Source of the DNA: Wenxinia marina DSM 24838 | GTDB taxonomy: Bacteria; Pseudomonadota; Alphaproteobacteria; Rhodobacterales; Rhodobacteraceae | Reading direction: 5' to 3' | NCBI RefSeq assembly: GCF_000379485.1 | Contig: NZ_KB902291.1 | Location: forward strand, 1-64,000 | Length of the DNA: 64,000 bases | Notes under the pieces: model-generated | Told to the model about the DNA's origin: nothing | Database searches by the model: none | The model's input: only the letters and a program-made list of their open reading frames with translations | Shown here: in pieces, positions 1-7,975 of the stretch | Layout: every line of letters starts with the position of its first letter | Numbering within the stretch: position 1 is the first letter of the stretch | Translations under genes and position numbers: made by a program

Positions 1-103
1 GAAGGACCTTGGGCTCGGTGGCCAGACGGGCCGGTCCGGTCTGCGGATGATGCACGTCGATCCACCGCTTCGAGACGTCGACGCCGATGCACTCTTCTGT
101 CAT
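1..103 (-). CDS. IS110-family transposase (DEDD recombinase), N-terminal fragment
   Basis: Only the first 34 codons are inside the window; the gene continues past base 1. It starts at ATG 103 behind a good ribosome site (AGGAGA, 5 nt upstream). The N-terminus contains IGVDVSKRWIDVHH, which matches the start of the RuvC-like DEDD domain of IS110-family recombinases; the Asp of GVDVSK is the first catalytic acidic residue. The C-terminal serine-containing Tnp domain cannot be seen, so it is not possible to say whether the gene is intact or to separate the IS110 and IS1111 subgroups by protein alone. Confidence in the family is good despite the short stretch because this N-terminal signature is distinctive. 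Confidence 0.75.
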   Translation of the reverse strand, partial: MTEECIGVDVSKRWIDVHHPQTGPARLATEPKVL

Positions 104-129
104 GATCTTCTCCTGTCCCTGTCGGTGCG

Positions 130-275
130 GGGTCTGGTCACGCAGCCCCAAGCAACTGTTCAGGTTGACGATCCAAAGGCGGACGGCTCCCGCGCCGGCT
201 CGCGGGCTCCAAGCCCTGGGACCTCACGGGATGCCGTCCGCCACCAGCACATTGACATGATTTCGTTAGACAGGG
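130..275 (-). ncRNA. Candidate IS110 bridge RNA (structured leader upstream of recombinase)
   Basis: The non-coding DNA 5' of the recombinase holds nested inverted repeats. A perfect 10-bp pair (GGCGGACGGC at 178-187 with its complement at 233-242) encloses a 6-bp hairpin (CCCGCG at 189-194, CGCGGG at 201-206) and an overlapping 5-bp hairpin (GGGCT/AGCCC, 204-216). IS110-subgroup elements encode, in the left non-coding end, a bridge RNA whose loops pair with target and donor DNA. Position and fold agree with that. The ends of the RNA and its guide loops cannot be set from this sequence alone. Confidence 0.4.
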
Positions 276-294
276 ACCTCGCGCAGGTTCGAAA

Positions 295-321
295 GAGGCC
301 CCGGCTCGGGGCCGGGGCGGG
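295..321. repeat. GC-rich palindromic repeat (family A), copy next to IS110
   Basis: The core GCCCCGGC-TCGGG-GCCGGGGC forms a perfect 8-bp stem with a 5-nt loop. The same core recurs at about 39.0, 39.6, 43.9 and 53.3-53.6 kb, always between genes. This copy lies between the IS110 leader and the 3' end of the TetR gene, so it may serve as a terminator-like hairpin and may also have been the insertion target. Confidence 0.7.
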
Positions 322-329
322 CTGCTCCC

Positions 330-947
330 TCACGCGTCCGGCGGGACCAGGCCCAGGCCGCGGAGGTAGACGCCGATCCCGCTCTCCAGCAGGTCCTCCG
401 GCGGGAACGGGCTCTTGGTCCCCGGCGAGCCGCGGGCGAACAGCTCCACGACGCCGTGCGACAACGCCCAGATGTGGGCCGAGAACATCTGCGGCGGCGG
501 CCGGCGCTCCGCCGGGATGTGCTCGCTCAGCTTCTCGGCGGCGTGCTGCAGCACCCCCAGGGCGCGGTTCGCGGCCTTTGCGAGCGCGGCGGTCCGCTGG
601 ATCGAGATGCCGCTCTCGAACATCGCCACGTAGTGGCCCGGATATTTCCGCGCGAACGCCAGGTAGGCCCGGCCCGTCCGCTCGAACGCCGCCAGCGCCG
701 AGGGCTTGCCGTCGTCGTAGGCGTAGTCGAGCAGGTCGGCGAAGATCTCGTAGCCCTGCAGCGCCGCTTCGGCGATCAGATCCTCGCGCCCCTCGAAATG
801 GCGGTAGACCGCGGCGGGCGTCACCCCGGCCTCGCGCGCCGCCTCGGAGAGGGTGAAGCCGGTCGGCCCCTTCTCCTCGATCAGCCGCAGCGAGGCGTCG
901 ACCAGCGCCTGGCGCAGGTTGCCGTGGTGATAGCCCTGCTTGCCCAC
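330..947 (-). CDS. TetR/AcrR-family transcriptional regulator
   Basis: This is a predicted DNA-binding repressor of 205 aa. The N-terminal helix-turn-helix (about residues 31-52, FTLSEAAREAGVTPAAVYRH) is typical of TetR proteins, and the motif LAFARKYPGHYVAMFES in the middle matches the WHG-type ligand-binding C-terminal domain. The GTG at 947 was chosen as start because it gives the usual short N-terminus (MGKQGYHHGNLRQAL) and sits just after the ppk2 stop (949-951). The longer ATG-started frame would run into ppk2. The gene is probably co-transcribed with ppk2. The ligand and operator are unknown. Confidence 0.85.
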   Translation of the reverse strand: MGKQGYHHGNLRQALVDASLRLIEEKGPTGFTLSEAAREAGVTPAAVYRHFEGREDLIAEAALQGYEIFADLLDYAYDDGKPSALAAFERTGRAYLAFARKYPGHYVAMFESGISIQRTAALAKAANRALGVLQHAAEKLSEHIPAERRPPPQMFSAHIWALSHGVVELFARGSPGTKSPFPPEDLLESGIGVYLRGLGLVPPDA

Positions 948-948
948 G

Positions 949-1830
949 TCACCCCGCCCAGAGGTCCGGTCCGCCGACGAGCTTGGGGTCCGGCGCGCCG
1001 ACCACGTCGGCCCGCTTGCCGGTGTAGTCGAGCCCGGCAAGGACGGACCGGATCACCGCGAGACGTGACCGGCGCTTGTCGTCGCCCCTGACGACGGTCC
1101 AGGGCGCCGTCTCCGAATGGGTCCGGCTCAGCGTCTCGCCGATGGCGGCGGTGTAGGCGTCCCACTTGCGCAGCCCGTCCACGTCCACCTGGCTGAGCTT
1201 CCACTGCTTCAAGGGATCGCTCTCGCGGTCGAGGAACCGCTCCAGCTGGGTGGCGCGGCCGACGTTCAGCCAGAACTTGCGGAAATGGACGCCTTCCTCG
1301 ACCAGCAGCTTCTCGAACGGGCCGACCTGGTTGAACCAGTCCTCGCGCTCCTGCGGGGTGCAGAAGCCGAACACGTGCTCGACCACGCCCCGGTTGTACC
1401 ACGAGCGGTCGAAGAGGACGATCTCGCCCGCCGTCGGGAACTGCGCGACGTAGCGCTGGAAGTACCATTGCCCGCGCTCGGCCTCGGTCGGCTTGGGCAG
1501 GGCGACGACGCGGGCGCCGCGGGGGTTCAGGTTCTCGGTCAGGCGCTGGATGGTGCCGCCCTTGCCGGCGGCGTCGCGGCCCTCGAAGACGAGGAGGATG
1601 CGCGCGCCGGTCGCCTTGACCCACGCCTGCATCTTCACGAGCTCGATCTGGAGCGCATCCATCTCGTCCTCGTACTTCGATTTCTTCATCCGCGTGGGAT
1701 AGGGAAAGCGGTCGTTCGCCACGTCGCCCTTGCCGGACTCGGCGATCGCGCGGCGCACCTCGTCCGGGGCCTCGGACTCGAGGTAGCGCGTGATCGCGCC
1801 GTCGAACGGCAGTGCGCCGGGGTCGGTCAT
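949..1830 (-). CDS. ppk2: Polyphosphate kinase 2 (PPK2 family)
   Basis: This cytoplasmic kinase of 293 aa transfers phosphate between polyphosphate and nucleotides. It shows the PPK2 P-loop fold, with Walker A FEGRDAAGKGG at residues 83-92, Walker B IVLFDRSWYNR at about 137-147, and the lid region with ERGQWYFQRYV near 118-128. The length fits single-domain class I PPK2. The ATG at 1830 has an AAGGA ribosome site; a longer in-frame ORF upstream is a shadow of the hydrolase gene and was rejected. It is followed without a gap by the TetR gene. Whether it prefers GDP, ADP or AMP cannot be told from sequence. Confidence 0.93.
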   Translation of the reverse strand: MTDPGALPFDGAITRYLESEAPDEVRRAIAESGKGDVANDRFPYPTRMKKSKYEDEMDALQIELVKMQAWVKATGARILLVFEGRDAAGKGGTIQRLTENLNPRGARVVALPKPTEAERGQWYFQRYVAQFPTAGEIVLFDRSWYNRGVVEHVFGFCTPQEREDWFNQVGPFEKLLVEEGVHFRKFWLNVGRATQLERFLDRESDPLKQWKLSQVDVDGLRKWDAYTAAIGETLSRTHSETAPWTVVRGDDKRRSRLAVIRSVLAGLDYTGKRADVVGAPDPKLVGGPDLWAG

Positions 1831-1877
1831 AAGTGAAAGTCCTTTACATGCCCGCCCAATATGGGCGGCCGGATCCC

Positions 1878-2840
1878 TCAGCGCAATCCGGCCCGCGCCG
1901 CGGCCCGGTCCACCGCCGCCGCGACCGCGTCCATGGCGGCGCGGTGCGGCATGTGGCCCATGCCGTCCAGCACCGTCAGGTCGGCGCCTTGGATCGCCTG
2001 CGACAGCGGGATCGAGTGGATGCCGATTGGCACGATCGTGTCGGCGTCGCCGTGGACGATCTCGACGGGCAGGTGGAGGGACGGATACCGCGGCTCCATC
2101 TCCACCACGTGCGGGCGCAGGGCGTTCACCTGCCGGGCGTTCGCGCGGAAGCGGCCGGGCGAGAGGATCAGCGCGGCGCCGGCCTCGTCGACGTAGCCCT
2201 CGGGCTCGGGCTGGGGGGCGAACACGCTCTCGATCGCGGCCGCCACCTGGCCGCGGGTCGCGGCGGCGGCGACGAGGGCGGGAACGACGGCGCCGCCGAG
2301 GCGGCTGTCGGTCGCCCTGTAGAGCGTGCCCAGCCCCCCGGGCCACGGCATCGCGACGCCCGAGACGTCGATCAGGCCCGCCGCCTCCTCGTCCAGCGCC
2401 CAGGCGAGCGCGACCGCGCCGCCGTAGGAATGGCCGAGGACGAGCGGCCGCTCGGCCCCCAGCGCCCGCGCGGCGGCGGCGAGGAGGCGGGCCTGCTCCG
2501 CCGGGCTCTCGGCGGCGAGCGTGAACGGGTCCGCGTAGGCCGGGTCGGTGCGGCCGGTATAGCCGAGGCCGGGCCGGTCGAAGGCTATGACGCGGTAGCG
2601 GTCCTGCAGCCGCGCGATCAGGGGCAGGAACTCCCGCAGGTTGCCGCTGGCGCCGTGGATCAGCACGAGGTCCGGTCCGTCGCCGCGCACCAGCGCGTGC
2701 ACCGGCACGCCGTCCACGTCGAGGATCCGGCCGATCGGCGGATACATCGCCTCGACACTCCGGGTCCGTGCCCCGGCCCGCCACCAGACGACCGCGACGA
2801 GCAGGGCGAGGAGGATCAGGAGGCTAACGGCCAATCGCAT
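1878..2840 (-). CDS. Alpha/beta-fold hydrolase, membrane-anchored or secreted
   Basis: Hydrolase of 320 aa with an N-terminal hydrophobic segment (residues 3-19, [17 protein letters not shown]) that may act as signal anchor. The oxyanion motif HGASG is at 62-66, the nucleophile elbow GHSYGG at 136-141 (Ser138), the acid lies in [11 protein letters not shown] and the catalytic His in DGMGHMPH near the C-terminus, so the triad looks complete. The start overlaps the end of metA by 17 nt, which implies co-transcription, although no link to methionine synthesis is evident. The substrate is unknown. The fold is certain, the specific function is not. Confidence 0.85.
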   Translation of the reverse strand: MRLAVSLLILLALLVAVVWWRAGARTRSVEAMYPPIGRILDVDGVPVHALVRGDGPDLVLIHGASGNLREFLPLIARLQDRYRVIAFDRPGLGYTGRTDPAYADPFTLAAESPAEQARLLAAAARALGAERPLVLGHSYGGAVALAWALDEEAAGLIDVSGVAMPWPGGLGTLYRATDSRLGGAVVPALVAAAATRGQVAAAIESVFAPQPEPEGYVDEAGAALILSPGRFRANARQVNALRPHVVEMEPRYPSLHLPVEIVHGDADTIVPIGIHSIPLSQAIQGADLTVLDGMGHMPHRAAMDAVAAAVDRAAARAGLR

Positions 2841-3744
2841 CGAGGTCGTACGGCGTGGTCTGGTAGATCTGGTTGATCCAGTTGCCGTAGAGCAGGTGGG
2901 CGTGGCTGCGCCACCGGTTCTGCGGCGGCCGGGCCGGGTCGTCGTCCGGGTAGTAGCCCGGCGGCACCTCGATCGGCGTGCCGGCGGCGACGTCGCGGTC
3001 GTACTCCTCCTTCAGCGTGCCGGAATCGTATTCGAGGTGGTTGATGATGTAGAGGGCGCGTCGCTCGGGATCGTCGACGAGACAAGGGCCGGTCACGTCG
3101 GAGGTCAGCAGCGTCTTGAGCCCCGCGGCGTCGATGTCCTCCTGCCGCATCTCCGTCCACCGGCTGACCGGCATCACGCAATCGTCCGAGAACCCGCGCA
3201 GGTACGGCGAGGCGGGGTCGAGGTTCTGGTGACGGAAGCAGCCGAAGGCCTTCTTCGGCAGGGCGTGCTTGTAGATGCCGTGCAGGTGCCAGGCCATCGC
3301 CATCCCGCCCCAGCAGACGCCGAAGGTGGAATGCACGTTCGTCTGTGTCCAGTCGAAGACCTGCCGCAGCTCGTCCCAGTAGGTCACCTCCTCGAACGGC
3401 AGATGCTCGATCGGGGCGCCGGTGATGATGAGGCCGTCGAACCGCTCGCCGCTCGCCGCCACGTCCGAGAAGGGACGGTAGAAGGTCTCCATGTGGTCGG
3501 CCGCGGTGTTCTTCGTCTGGTGCTCGCTCATGCGGATCAGGCTCAGCTCGATCTGCAGGGGCGTGGAGCCGATCAGCCGGGCGAACTGGTTCTCCGTCTG
3601 GATCTTCTTCGGCATGAGGTTGAGGAGGCCGATCCGCAGCGGACGGATGTCCTGCCGCATCGCCTGATCCTCCGACATGACCATGACGCCCTCGCGGGAG
3701 AGGACGTCGTAGGCGGGTAGGTCGGCGGGCAGCTTGATCGGCAT
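2824..3744 (-). CDS. metAA: Homoserine O-acyltransferase MetA, predicted acetyl-CoA dependent
   Basis: This cytoplasmic enzyme acylates L-homoserine in the first committed step of methionine synthesis (306 aa). It carries the MetA catalytic Cys144 (FGVCWGG) and the His236/Glu238 pair (INHLEYD). At the position that selects the acyl donor the protein reads GAPIE (Glu113), where E. coli MetA has GAPLG. In characterised MetA proteins Glu there goes with acetyl-CoA and Gly with succinyl-CoA, so this should be an O-acetyltransferase. The ATG at 3744 gives the standard N-terminus [12 protein letters not shown]. The upstream gap holds unusual tandem and inverted repeats that may control it. Confidence 0.93.
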   Translation of the reverse strand: MPIKLPADLPAYDVLSREGVMVMSEDQAMRQDIRPLRIGLLNLMPKKIQTENQFARLIGSTPLQIELSLIRMSEHQTKNTAADHMETFYRPFSDVAASGERFDGLIITGAPIEHLPFEEVTYWDELRQVFDWTQTNVHSTFGVCWGGMAMAWHLHGIYKHALPKKAFGCFRHQNLDPASPYLRGFSDDCVMPVSRWTEMRQEDIDAAGLKTLLTSDVTGPCLVDDPERRALYIINHLEYDSGTLKEEYDRDVAAGTPIEVPPGYYPDDDPARPPQNRWRSHAHLLYGNWINQIYQTTPYDLDAIGR

Positions 3745-3826
3745 GAGGACGGGTCCGGAGATGCGAGAGGCCGATGTAGGCCCGGGGCGCGCGAGGGGCA
3801 AGCCTGCGGCCGCCGGGAGGGGGCGC

Positions 3827-3885
3827 GAAGAAATTTCGAAGAAATTTCTTCTGGGCCGCAGAACGAAATTCGACGAATTTCGTTC
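3827..3885. promoter_or_regulatory. Tandem 11-mers and inverted repeat upstream of metA
   Basis: An AT-rich patch lies in the gap before metA. GAAGAAATTTC occurs twice in direct tandem (3827-3837, 3838-3848), and the second copy is completed to the perfect palindrome GAAGAAATTTCTTC (3838-3851). A separate inverted repeat spans 3861-3885 with 12-bp arms (GAACGAAATTCG and complement) around a single A. The 11-bp spacing, about one helical turn, suggests a regulator site. The hairpins lack a T-run in either direction, so a terminator is less likely. Its role is inference. Confidence 0.5.
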
Positions 3886-3900
3886 GCGCCCTTCGACGTC

Positions 3901-4755
3901 TCAGGGCAGGGCCGCCGCCACCGCCTCGATCACCTCGGCCTCGGTGCGGACCCCGTCGAACGCCGCTGCTGGCACCGTCACGCCCCAGCGCTCCGCCATC
4001 GCGCGGTAGCGGGGCTGGCGGTGCGCCAGCGCGCGGGCGTAGGTCCAGCGGACGAAGGCGTCGGGGTCCACCGCGTCCGGCGCGTTCCCGGACTCGGCGA
4101 GATACTCGTCCCACGCGGCGGTGAGGAACGCCGGCTGATAGGCCATCGGCTTGGGCGCGCGGTCGAACCGCTTCACCAGTTCGAAGGTGTGGGCGTCCGT
4201 CCCCTCGATCCAGACCGGCAGGACATGGGCCGACAGTTCGCGCATGATGGGATCGTCCGGATCGTCCGGATCGACCCATTCGCAGATCGACCCCCCGGTA
4301 TCGCAGACGAAGTGCGGATAGCCGTACAGGGCCTCGGCCCGCTCGATGAAGTGGGCGGTGTCCATCAGCGTCGCGATCTCGGCGCGGCGGAACTCCTCCT
4401 GCCGCTTGCGGAACGTCTCGATCGAGTGCCCGCCCCTGGCCGGGTCGCCCGGCTTGCCGAGGTAGGTCGAGACCGGCGCGAGGTTCGAGAAGGTGATGTT
4501 GGAGCCGATGTAGATGGAATCCGACAGCAGCAGGTCGCGCAGGAACGGCACCTGCATCGCGTGGCGCTTGGCATTGTCGGCGATCAGCTCGCCCATGTAG
4601 CGGGTGCCGATGCGGTAATCGACCGAGTAGTGGAACCAGCCGCCCGCGCCCCGCAGGACCGAGCTGACATGCGTCTTGCCGAGGCCGGACATGCCGAACA
4701 GCAGCAGTCTCTTGCGGGGTGCGCTGCGCCATTCGTCGGCGGTCCGGTAGATCAT
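3901..4755 (-). CDS. P-loop ATPase-like protein of unknown function
   Basis: Protein of 284 aa with a Walker A motif GMSGLGKTH at residues 21-29 right after a short N-terminus. No clear second NTPase signature was recognised beyond a central stretch ending in HFVCDTGGSICEW that could supply acidic residues. No signal peptide or membrane segment is seen. It lies 9 nt downstream of a DMT exporter gene on the same strand and upstream of metA. The arrangement of a single P-loop at the N-terminus with a mostly helical remainder resembles nucleotide kinase-like proteins, but no function can be assigned. Confidence 0.75.
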   Translation of the reverse strand: MIYRTADEWRSAPRKRLLLFGMSGLGKTHVSSVLRGAGGWFHYSVDYRIGTRYMGELIADNAKRHAMQVPFLRDLLLSDSIYIGSNITFSNLAPVSTYLGKPGDPARGGHSIETFRKRQEEFRRAEIATLMDTAHFIERAEALYGYPHFVCDTGGSICEWVDPDDPDDPIMRELSAHVLPVWIEGTDAHTFELVKRFDRAPKPMAYQPAFLTAAWDEYLAESGNAPDAVDPDAFVRWTYARALAHRQPRYRAMAERWGVTVPAAAFDGVRTEAEVIEAVAAALP

Positions 4756-4764
4756 GGGCGATGC

Positions 4765-5682
4765 CTAGCCGGGCGGGATGTCCTTTGCCAGCGGCTTTCG
4801 CCGCAGGAGGCGCCCTTCCAGGACCGCGAGGCCGAGGGCGAGGAGGGCGAAGCCGGCGTAGGCGCTGCCGTGGAGCGCCTCGCCCCGGACCAGCGCGCCG
4901 AGGACGATGGCGACGGGCGCGACCAGCAGGGTGGCCAGCATGGCATTGCCGCTGCCGGCCGAGGAGAGGATGCGCCAGTAGAACAGGTACGCGATGCCGG
5001 TCGCGGCGACCGAGATGTAGGCGACCGCGGCCCAGCCCGAGGCGGGCAGAGAGGCCGGCGGCGCCCCCTCGACCGCGAGGGCCAGCGGGATCGCGACGAG
5101 GGACGAGCCGGTGAGCATCCCGGCCGAGGCCGCGAGCGACGGCTCGCCCCGCAGCATCGTCCGCCCCCAGACGCCGGCGAAGGCGTAGCTCACCGTGGCG
5201 CCGACGATGGCGAGCTGGCCGAGCGAGCGGGGATCGAACGAGGTCAGCGCCGACGGCCCGATCGCCGTCGCGACGCCGACGAAGCCGAGCGCGACGCCGG
5301 CTGCCCGCCGCGCCGTCAGCCGCTCGTCCGCGAGCAGCAGTGCGGCGACCAGCACGCCCCAGACGGCGGTCGAGGCGTTGACGATGGCGGCGAGGCCGGT
5401 CTCGACGAACTGCTGGCCCCAGGCGATCAGCCCGAACGGGATGACGTTGTTGAGCAGGCCCATCCCCAGATACGCCCACCAGCGCCGCGGCGACGGCCGC
5501 GGCAGGCGCAGCGCCAGCAGGATCAGCCACAGCGTCAGCGCCCCGAGCGACACCCGCGCGGCGACGATCTGGAACGGGCCGATGGAGTCGAGCGCGACGC
5601 GGATGGCGAGGAACGAGCCGCCCCAGATGCAGGCGAGCGAGAGGAGGTCGATCCAGGTGCGGGCGGTGAGGGCGGCGGGCAT
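4765..5682 (-). CDS. EamA/DMT-family transporter
   Basis: Inner-membrane protein of about 305 aa with some ten hydrophobic helices in two EamA repeats. Typical opening motifs are LSLACIWGGSFLAIRVAL and, at the start of the second repeat, GQLAIVGATVSYAFAGVWGR. Family members export amino acids, metabolites or drugs; the substrate is not predictable. ATG 5682 is used as start. A TTG at 5718 would add 12 residues behind a GGGACCGGA sequence and is possible. The gene appears to form a unit with the P-loop gene downstream. Confidence 0.88.
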   Translation of the reverse strand: MPAALTARTWIDLLSLACIWGGSFLAIRVALDSIGPFQIVAARVSLGALTLWLILLALRLPRPSPRRWWAYLGMGLLNNVIPFGLIAWGQQFVETGLAAIVNASTAVWGVLVAALLLADERLTARRAAGVALGFVGVATAIGPSALTSFDPRSLGQLAIVGATVSYAFAGVWGRTMLRGEPSLAASAGMLTGSSLVAIPLALAVEGAPPASLPASGWAAVAYISVAATGIAYLFYWRILSSAGSGNAMLATLLVAPVAIVLGALVRGEALHGSAYAGFALLALGLAVLEGRLLRRKPLAKDIPPG

Positions 5683-5785
5683 GGCCGCCGGTGTGGCCGC
5701 GCCCGCCGGTGGGGTCAATCCGGTCCCTGCGACATGCGACGGGCCCCGGCGATGCGGGGCCCGTCACGTCCGCCGGTGGCGGGGA

Positions 5786-6979
5786 TCAGAAGCGGAAGCC
5801 GACCGTCAGGCCCGCCGACAGGGCGTCGTTGTCGGTGAACTCGGCGCGCGCCTCGTCCGGCGTGCCGGTCTCGGGCATCGCGTCGCCGAGCCAGGTGTAG
5901 CGCACGCCGCCCGACAGGACGATGTCGCCCACCGTGTAGGCCGCGCCCAGCTGCAGCGAGTAGTTGCCATTCGTCGGCGACAGCGGCGAGACCAGGTCGT
6001 CCGACCCCTCGCCCTCGTATCCGACCGCGACCGAGGCGGAGAACGCGTCGCTGAAGCGGCGGCCGACGCCGACGCTGTAGGACGTGTTGCTCTCGATCTC
6101 GGTCAGGCTGTCCATGTCCCGCAGGCCGCCGTCCTGCGCGGTGTCGAAGAAAACCGGCGAGACGATGACGTCCTCGTACTTCGCGTAGCGCACGTTCGCG
6201 AACAGCAGCGTGTCCTGCGCGATGCCGGTCTGGAAGTCGATGTTGATCGCCTCGGGCGTGTTGACCGTGGTGGTCGACGTCGCCGACAGCGCCGGGTTCA
6301 GGACGTTCACGGGGACGCCGCCGAGAGTCTCGGTCGTCTCGAACTCGTGCTCCATCGAGGAATGGTAGGTGACCGCCAGCCGCAGGGCGATGTCCGGCCG
6401 CTCGTAGGCGGCGCCGACCACGTAGCCCCAGGCGTCGCTCTCCTCGAGCTGGACGTTGTAGCCGTTCAGCGTCGGAGCCGGGGCCGTGGGATCGAACGGG
6501 GTGCCGTAGGCGAGGCCGGACAGCGTGATCTCGGCGTCGAGGCGCTCGCGCACCACGCCGGCATGGACGCTGAACGCGTCGTTGATCCGGAAGCGGCCGA
6601 GGGCGGTGATCGCGCCGGAGTCCAGCCGTGCCTCGGTCCCGCCGAGGGCGGTCGCGGCCGGAGAGCCGCCGTACAGGACGTCCGCGCCGAAGGGCTGGTC
6701 GAAGATCACCGCGAAGGACATCTGCGTGCCGATATCCATCTTCACCGCGGCGCCGAACTGCGAGTAGTCCTCGCCGACGTCGTCGTAGTCGTAGCCCGGG
6801 AACGGCGGGCTGAGGTCCGAGCCGGTGACGTCCGGCACGATCCGCCCGAAGCTGAGCTCGGCGTAGTTGCCGTCCTCGAACAGCACGGTGATGTCCTGGT
6901 TCGACCGGTCGAGGCCGACAGCCCCGGCGGCACCCGCGGTCAGCAGAAGGGCCGCCCCGCTGGACAGAAGATGTTTCAT
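5786..6979 (-). CDS. FadL/OmpP1-type outer-membrane protein
   Basis: Predicted outer-membrane beta-barrel of 397 aa with an N-terminal signal peptide (MKHLLSSGAALLLTAGAAGA) and a terminal Phe (VGFRF) preceded by alternating strands, as expected for Bam-inserted barrels. The early part, GLDRSNQDITVLFEDGNYAELSFGR, and the repeated strand pattern resemble FadL/OmpP1 transporters of long-chain fatty acids and other hydrophobic compounds. ATG 6979 was chosen because it starts the signal peptide and has GAGGGAC upstream; the longer frame is not needed. It stands alone, with a 120-bp gap on its promoter side. Substrate unknown. Confidence 0.82.
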   Translation of the reverse strand: MKHLLSSGAALLLTAGAAGAVGLDRSNQDITVLFEDGNYAELSFGRIVPDVTGSDLSPPFPGYDYDDVGEDYSQFGAAVKMDIGTQMSFAVIFDQPFGADVLYGGSPAATALGGTEARLDSGAITALGRFRINDAFSVHAGVVRERLDAEITLSGLAYGTPFDPTAPAPTLNGYNVQLEESDAWGYVVGAAYERPDIALRLAVTYHSSMEHEFETTETLGGVPVNVLNPALSATSTTTVNTPEAINIDFQTGIAQDTLLFANVRYAKYEDVIVSPVFFDTAQDGGLRDMDSLTEIESNTSYSVGVGRRFSDAFSASVAVGYEGEGSDDLVSPLSPTNGNYSLQLGAAYTVGDIVLSGGVRYTWLGDAMPETGTPDEARAEFTDNDALSAGLTVGFRF

Positions 6980-7099
6980 GATGTCCCTCGTCACGTGAGT
7001 GTGTGATCCTCGTGACAACCGTTGGTCGCAGGGTCGCAATCGGTCAATCAATGACGCGGCGTTACGGCCAGATCGCAGGATTTGCGTAACCTTTTGGGC

Positions 7100-7975
7100 T
7101 CACGTCCGCCCGCGCGTGAGGTTCAGCCAGTTGGCGAAGACGATGACGCCCGCGCCGAGGAAGACGAACGGGTCCAGCGGCTCGGCATAGACCAGCATCC
7201 CGATCACGGCGACCAGCGGCAGGCGGGCGAAGTCGATCGGCATGACGAGGCTGGCGGGCGCCAGCGACAGCGCGGTCGTCAGGCAGAAATGCGCGACGAG
7301 GCCGGCGACGGAGATCAGGAGGACATAAGGAAGGGCCGCGGTCGAGGGCACCGCGATGGCGCCGTCGATGCCGGCGCAGACGAGGCCGAGGACGGCCTGC
7401 ATCACCGTCAGCCAGAACAGGATCGAGGTCACCGTCTCGGTCCGCGTCAGCCGGCGGGTGAAGAGCGCCGAGAAGGCGAAGCCGATGGCCGCGAGCGCGG
7501 CGGCGATCAGGCCGGGGCTCAGCGTCTCGGCGCTGGGGCGCGCGACGATCAGGATGCCGCAGAAGCCGATGGCGGCGGAGGCGAGGCCGACCTTCGTGAT
7601 CCGCTCGGACAGGACCAGCGGGGCGAGGAGGATCGCCCAGATCGGCTGGGTGAACTCCAGCGCGAAGACCTGCGCCAGCGGCGCGGCGGTGATGGCGAAG
7701 AACCACAGGTTCTGCCCCGAGAAGTGCGCGACGTTCCGCAGCCCGTGCAGGCCCATCCGGTGCGCCCGGATCTGCCCGCGCGTGCCGAAGGCGGATGCGG
7801 CGGCCAGCACGATCAGGATGCCGGCGAGGCTGCGGTACAGCATGATCTCGAACGTATCGAGCTCCACGCTCACCGCGCGGCCGGCCAGCGCCATCGAGGT
7901 GAAGGACACGATGGCCCCGGTCATCCAGAGGCCGGCCCGCAGCAGCGGGACCGGCGCCGTGGCGGCGGCGGTCAT
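7100..7975 (-). CDS. EamA/DMT-family transporter
   Basis: Inner-membrane exporter of 291 aa with two EamA repeats. The first begins LLRAGLWMTGAIVSFTSMALAGRAVS and the second lies around GLIAAALAAIGFAFSALFTRRL. Its ATG (7973-7975) overlaps the stop of the ABM-domain gene in an ATGA, so the two are translationally coupled. It is not closely similar in sequence to the DMT protein at 4.8 kb, so this is not a recent local duplication. Substrate unknown. Confidence 0.88.
   Translation of the reverse strand: MTAAATAPVPLLRAGLWMTGAIVSFTSMALAGRAVSVELDTFEIMLYRSLAGILIVLAAASAFGTRGQIRAHRMGLHGLRNVAHFSGQNLWFFAITAAPLAQVFALEFTQPIWAILLAPLVLSERITKVGLASAAIGFCGILIVARPSAETLSPGLIAAALAAIGFAFSALFTRRLTRTETVTSILFWLTVMQAVLGLVCAGIDGAIAVPSTAALPYVLLISVAGLVAHFCLTTALSLAPASLVMPIDFARLPLVAVIGMLVYAEPLDPFVFLGAGVIVFANWLNLTRGRT

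Larger units (their letters stand above)
1..290 (-). mobile_element. Left end of an IS110-family insertion sequence (truncated by window edge)
   Basis: The element enters the window from the left on the minus strand. Visible are the N-terminus of the recombinase gene and roughly 170-190 bp of non-coding, strongly folded DNA upstream of it. The right boundary was placed only approximately, between the folded leader and the GC palindrome at 295-321, because IS110 elements usually lack long terminal inverted repeats and the other end lies outside the window. IS110-family elements are known to favour palindromic REP sequences as targets, which fits the neighbouring repeat. The identification rests on the recombinase N-terminus; the boundary is inference. 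Confidence 0.55.

Noticed and set aside
949-2784. A 611-aa frame fusing hydrolase-region sequence to polyphosphate kinase 2
   Set aside because: The upstream part is the hydrolase gene read in another frame and is Arg/Gly-rich nonsense; PPK2 has its own ATG and ribosome site at 1830.
3745-3900. SAM-II type riboswitch before metA
   Set aside because: The expected pseudoknot consensus was not found; the gap holds only palindromic and tandem repeats.
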